From the NCBI GenBank assembly GCA_017590115.1, contig JAGGNK010010226.1:5119732-5183731 (forward strand): DNA of 64,000 nucleotides. Reading direction: 5' to 3'. The DNA is from Montifringilla adamsi. Its lineage: Eukaryota > Chordata > Aves > Passeriformes > Passeridae. Below the pieces are notes generated by a model that worked only from the letters and a program-made list of their open reading frames with translations, was not told the DNA's origin and did not search any database. The translations under genes and the position numbers were made by a program. This document shows, in pieces, positions 61,501 to 64,000 of the stretch. The number at the start of each line of letters is the position of its first letter. Positions within the stretch are counted from its first letter, which is position 1.

Positions 61501-64000
61501 AATTGTTCTTTAAAATTCAGATTAAAGGAGAACATGGAGTTTTTTTAGTCACCTTCTAAAAGTAATAGAGGATTTTCTTCTGCAGTGGAAAGTAGGTTGA
61601 CTTGTTAAATTGAAAATTTAAAAGAGTAAATGCAGTGAATTCAAGTCTGCTGTTTGTAACTTGGAACTTAAATATTGGAGCTTCTTTTTACTCTGCTCAA
61701 AAGAGTTGCGTCCCTTATGAAGTTAAAGCAACTGTTTTATAATGAAAATTGTTATGAGATGGTAGGAACATGGTTCAGTGGCTGTATCATTGCCATCTTA
61801 TCAACTTTCTGAAAGTGCTATCCATCCATCAGCTGCTGATTCATTTTTCCCTTATTAAAATGACACACAATGCAAAAAAGACACTGATACATTAAAAAAA
61901 AAAAAATCTGCACGAGAGTGTTTTTTTTCAATCAGAAAATGTGGGCTTTGTGTTATCCTGGTTTATTGTAGTGTATGTTATATCGTATTCCTGAATTTTT
62001 TAGCACGTTTCCTTACTATGAGAAATATGAAATGCAGCAAGATTTAGTTGCCAGAGTTTTTGCAGAGAATGGACTGTTTGAGAAACCATTCTGAGCTGTA
62101 AGGCAAGGTGCAAACTTAATGCATTGAGCTTTTGAAGGGGAAATTCTTCAAGGGCACAAAGGGAAGGGAAGGAGCTCAACTGTCCTGCCATCAAAGGGCT
62201 CTGGTTGAATGGTGTGGGAGGGTTGCAGGCACTGCCCCAAGTCCCACATGGGCTTGGGAAATTGGGAACTCCAGGGCTGCTGGTGGACCAGACATGGGAA
62301 GGAAAAAGGAGGGTAAGAAACAGTATCCAGTATTAGTGGAGAAAAAACCCAAACGAAAAATATTTTTGTTGATATTTGCTTAAACGGAGCTGTTTCTTAG
62401 AGGTTTCTTCAGTGTCATGGCATGTTGGATATGGTTTTCAGTTTACACTGATGTAAGCTGCAGGGTCTAAATTATTATTGCTTCACTGTATAAAAAAGGT
62501 GGAGCTGCCCTCTGAAAAGAGCCTACTAATACAAGCTTGTAATTTCAATTTTTCACGCATTTTTCATTCTGTGTTTCACTAAAAATCTAATCTACCCAAT
62601 CATTGCTTTAGGCTAATGGCCTGTAATACAGTATAGTGTCAAAAATGTCAAACTTAATAAAAAAGAGGAATCATAAATATTTAGTGAAACCACTTCTTTG
62701 AATGCTTTTTTTCCAGAAGATCTAGGTTTTGTGGAATATGTACTAATCAAATCTAAAATAAAAAGGGAAAGGTGTACAGCCATGAGATTCTTCTATGGCT
62801 AAGGTATGTATTAAAGCAATAAATCTATATAATATAGTTTTGGGAAATCATTGACAGAAAACCTAGTAGAAGGTTTTATGCTATGCATGTCAGATACATT
62901 TCACTGTATCCTTGTTGGGGCTTCTACTTGACCTTTCTCAAATGAAAACCTGAAATTTTTCACCATCTGTTGGGCAAGGTGGTTGAATTCCTTGCTATTA
63001 AAACACCTTAAAATTTCTGTTGGAAATTTAGAAGGAGAGAAGGAGTAGATTCTACAGTGTTCATGCTATTTAATTGCAACAAATAGTTTAATTACCTGAC
63101 TCATCCGACTATGACAAACCCCTGAAATCTCTGAGGTGCTATGATGGTCCATGTGAGATGAAACACCTGCATGTCAATAGTTGGGTCCATTTGCATAACT
63201 CCCTTAAACAGGGAGGACATGGAGAATCAGCAGCAGTGATTTAACAAGTCTTTGTGCTCATTGCTGTCCTTCCATCTCTCCCATTAATATTTGTTTTGTT
63301 TTTCTCCTTCATGCTACAGCAGTAATGCTGATGATGCAACCCCAGACAGTCATTTCTGTGTAATAGCTTTGGGCATGAAATGCTTGATTTGCACTCCTGA
63401 GCAGCTACCACAGGCTCTGCTCCCCAGGTTTGGATGGATGAGGCATCAAGGAAATGAGCAATTTTCATAAACCTAAGAGTGGAGGATGTAATGCACAGGG
63501 TAAAAAAGGAATAGAGTGAAGGAGTAATGCCACCACAGTGCGGCTGAGAACAGGAATAAGAAACTTTTTGCTCAAACTAAGAGATTTGTTTTATTCAACT
63601 TTTGGATGAAAATAAACCAGAGTGTAATACAAAAAAAGAAACAGATTATTCTTAGTCTGCCCTACCATAGCTAAACTCTTAGAAAAACAAAAAGTAAAAA
63701 AATCCCAGACTGTACAAATAAATAAAGAATAACATTTTATCTTCTGGAGAAGGACTGTCTGGACTTGTGGCAGCTTTCTCTGTAGTCATTTAGGTAGTAA
63801 ATGTGGAACAGATTAATATATGTCAATATATTAAATATTCTACTTTTGAAAACTCTCAGAAAGGTCAAGAATTTATAGCATTGATAATTCTGTTTTTTCT
63901 TTCATGTAGTATTTAACAACTTCCTCCCCTTCCCTCTTCTCGATATGTGTTCAAGAGATTTTAAAACTTTCCTTTAAATCCTCTGTAATGGTCTTAGCTA
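58512..64000. other. Noncoding AT-rich DNA to the window end
   Basis: About 5.5 kb with A and T runs (for example 61893-61905) and no recognised repeat family, RNA gene or exon. The largest frame (antisense, 61143-61535, 130 codons) has no domain I recognise. Confidence 0.5.

Overview
The window looks like noncoding nuclear DNA from a bird, most probably a songbird (passerine). Three things point there. There are five CR1 LINE fragments, and two of them carry the avian CR1 3' end with its short ATTCTATG-type terminal repeat. There is a solo endogenous-retrovirus LTR at 46.86-47.28 kb that closely resembles a family I know from zebra finch and other passerines. The rest is AT-rich, CpG-poor sequence with a low density of interspersed repeats. 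No protein-coding exon, tRNA, rRNA, CRISPR array or prokaryotic-type operon can be supported. The open reading frames are short, have no recognisable domains, and mostly fall in homopolymers, T/G-rich tracts or CR1 fossils. The window is therefore intergenic DNA or the inside of a very large intron; I cannot name a host gene.

Layout. 0-19.3 kb: featureless AT-rich DNA with a 26-nt A run, a potential G-quadruplex at 9.36 kb and a TG microsatellite at 11.4 kb. 19.36-21.72 kb: the busiest repeat cluster, with a minus-strand CR1 3' end, two neighbouring perfect hairpins (20.10-20.17 kb), a very young 279-bp tandem duplication (20.70-21.26 kb) and a decayed CR1 reverse-transcriptase segment. 28.0-28.4 kb: an older CR1 reverse-transcriptase fossil. 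31.05-31.23 kb: an eroded tandem repeat of about 96 bp. 32.74-32.80 kb: two adjacent palindromes. 33.14-33.38 kb: a plus-strand CR1 3' end. 35.0 kb: a compound poly-T tract. 40.99-41.36 kb: a degenerate minisatellite with a period of about 10 bp. 42.45-42.65 kb: a possible second LTR remnant. 46.86-47.28 kb: the solo LTR with a 6-bp target duplication. 52.3-52.58 kb: a minus-strand CR1. 53.54-53.78 kb: an isolated CpG cluster. 56.25 kb: a near-perfect 23-bp palindrome. 57.76-58.51 kb: two strands made only of G and T, 50 and 151 nt long.

I see no multi-gene system. The most interesting items are the 10-bp-phased CTGG minisatellite, whose spacing matches the known CP2/LSF tetramer-site rule, and the 279-bp duplication with a single mismatch. 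After these come the strongest hairpin or palindrome sites, the CpG cluster and the 151-nt G/T-only strand. All are DNA-level structures; any function is inference.
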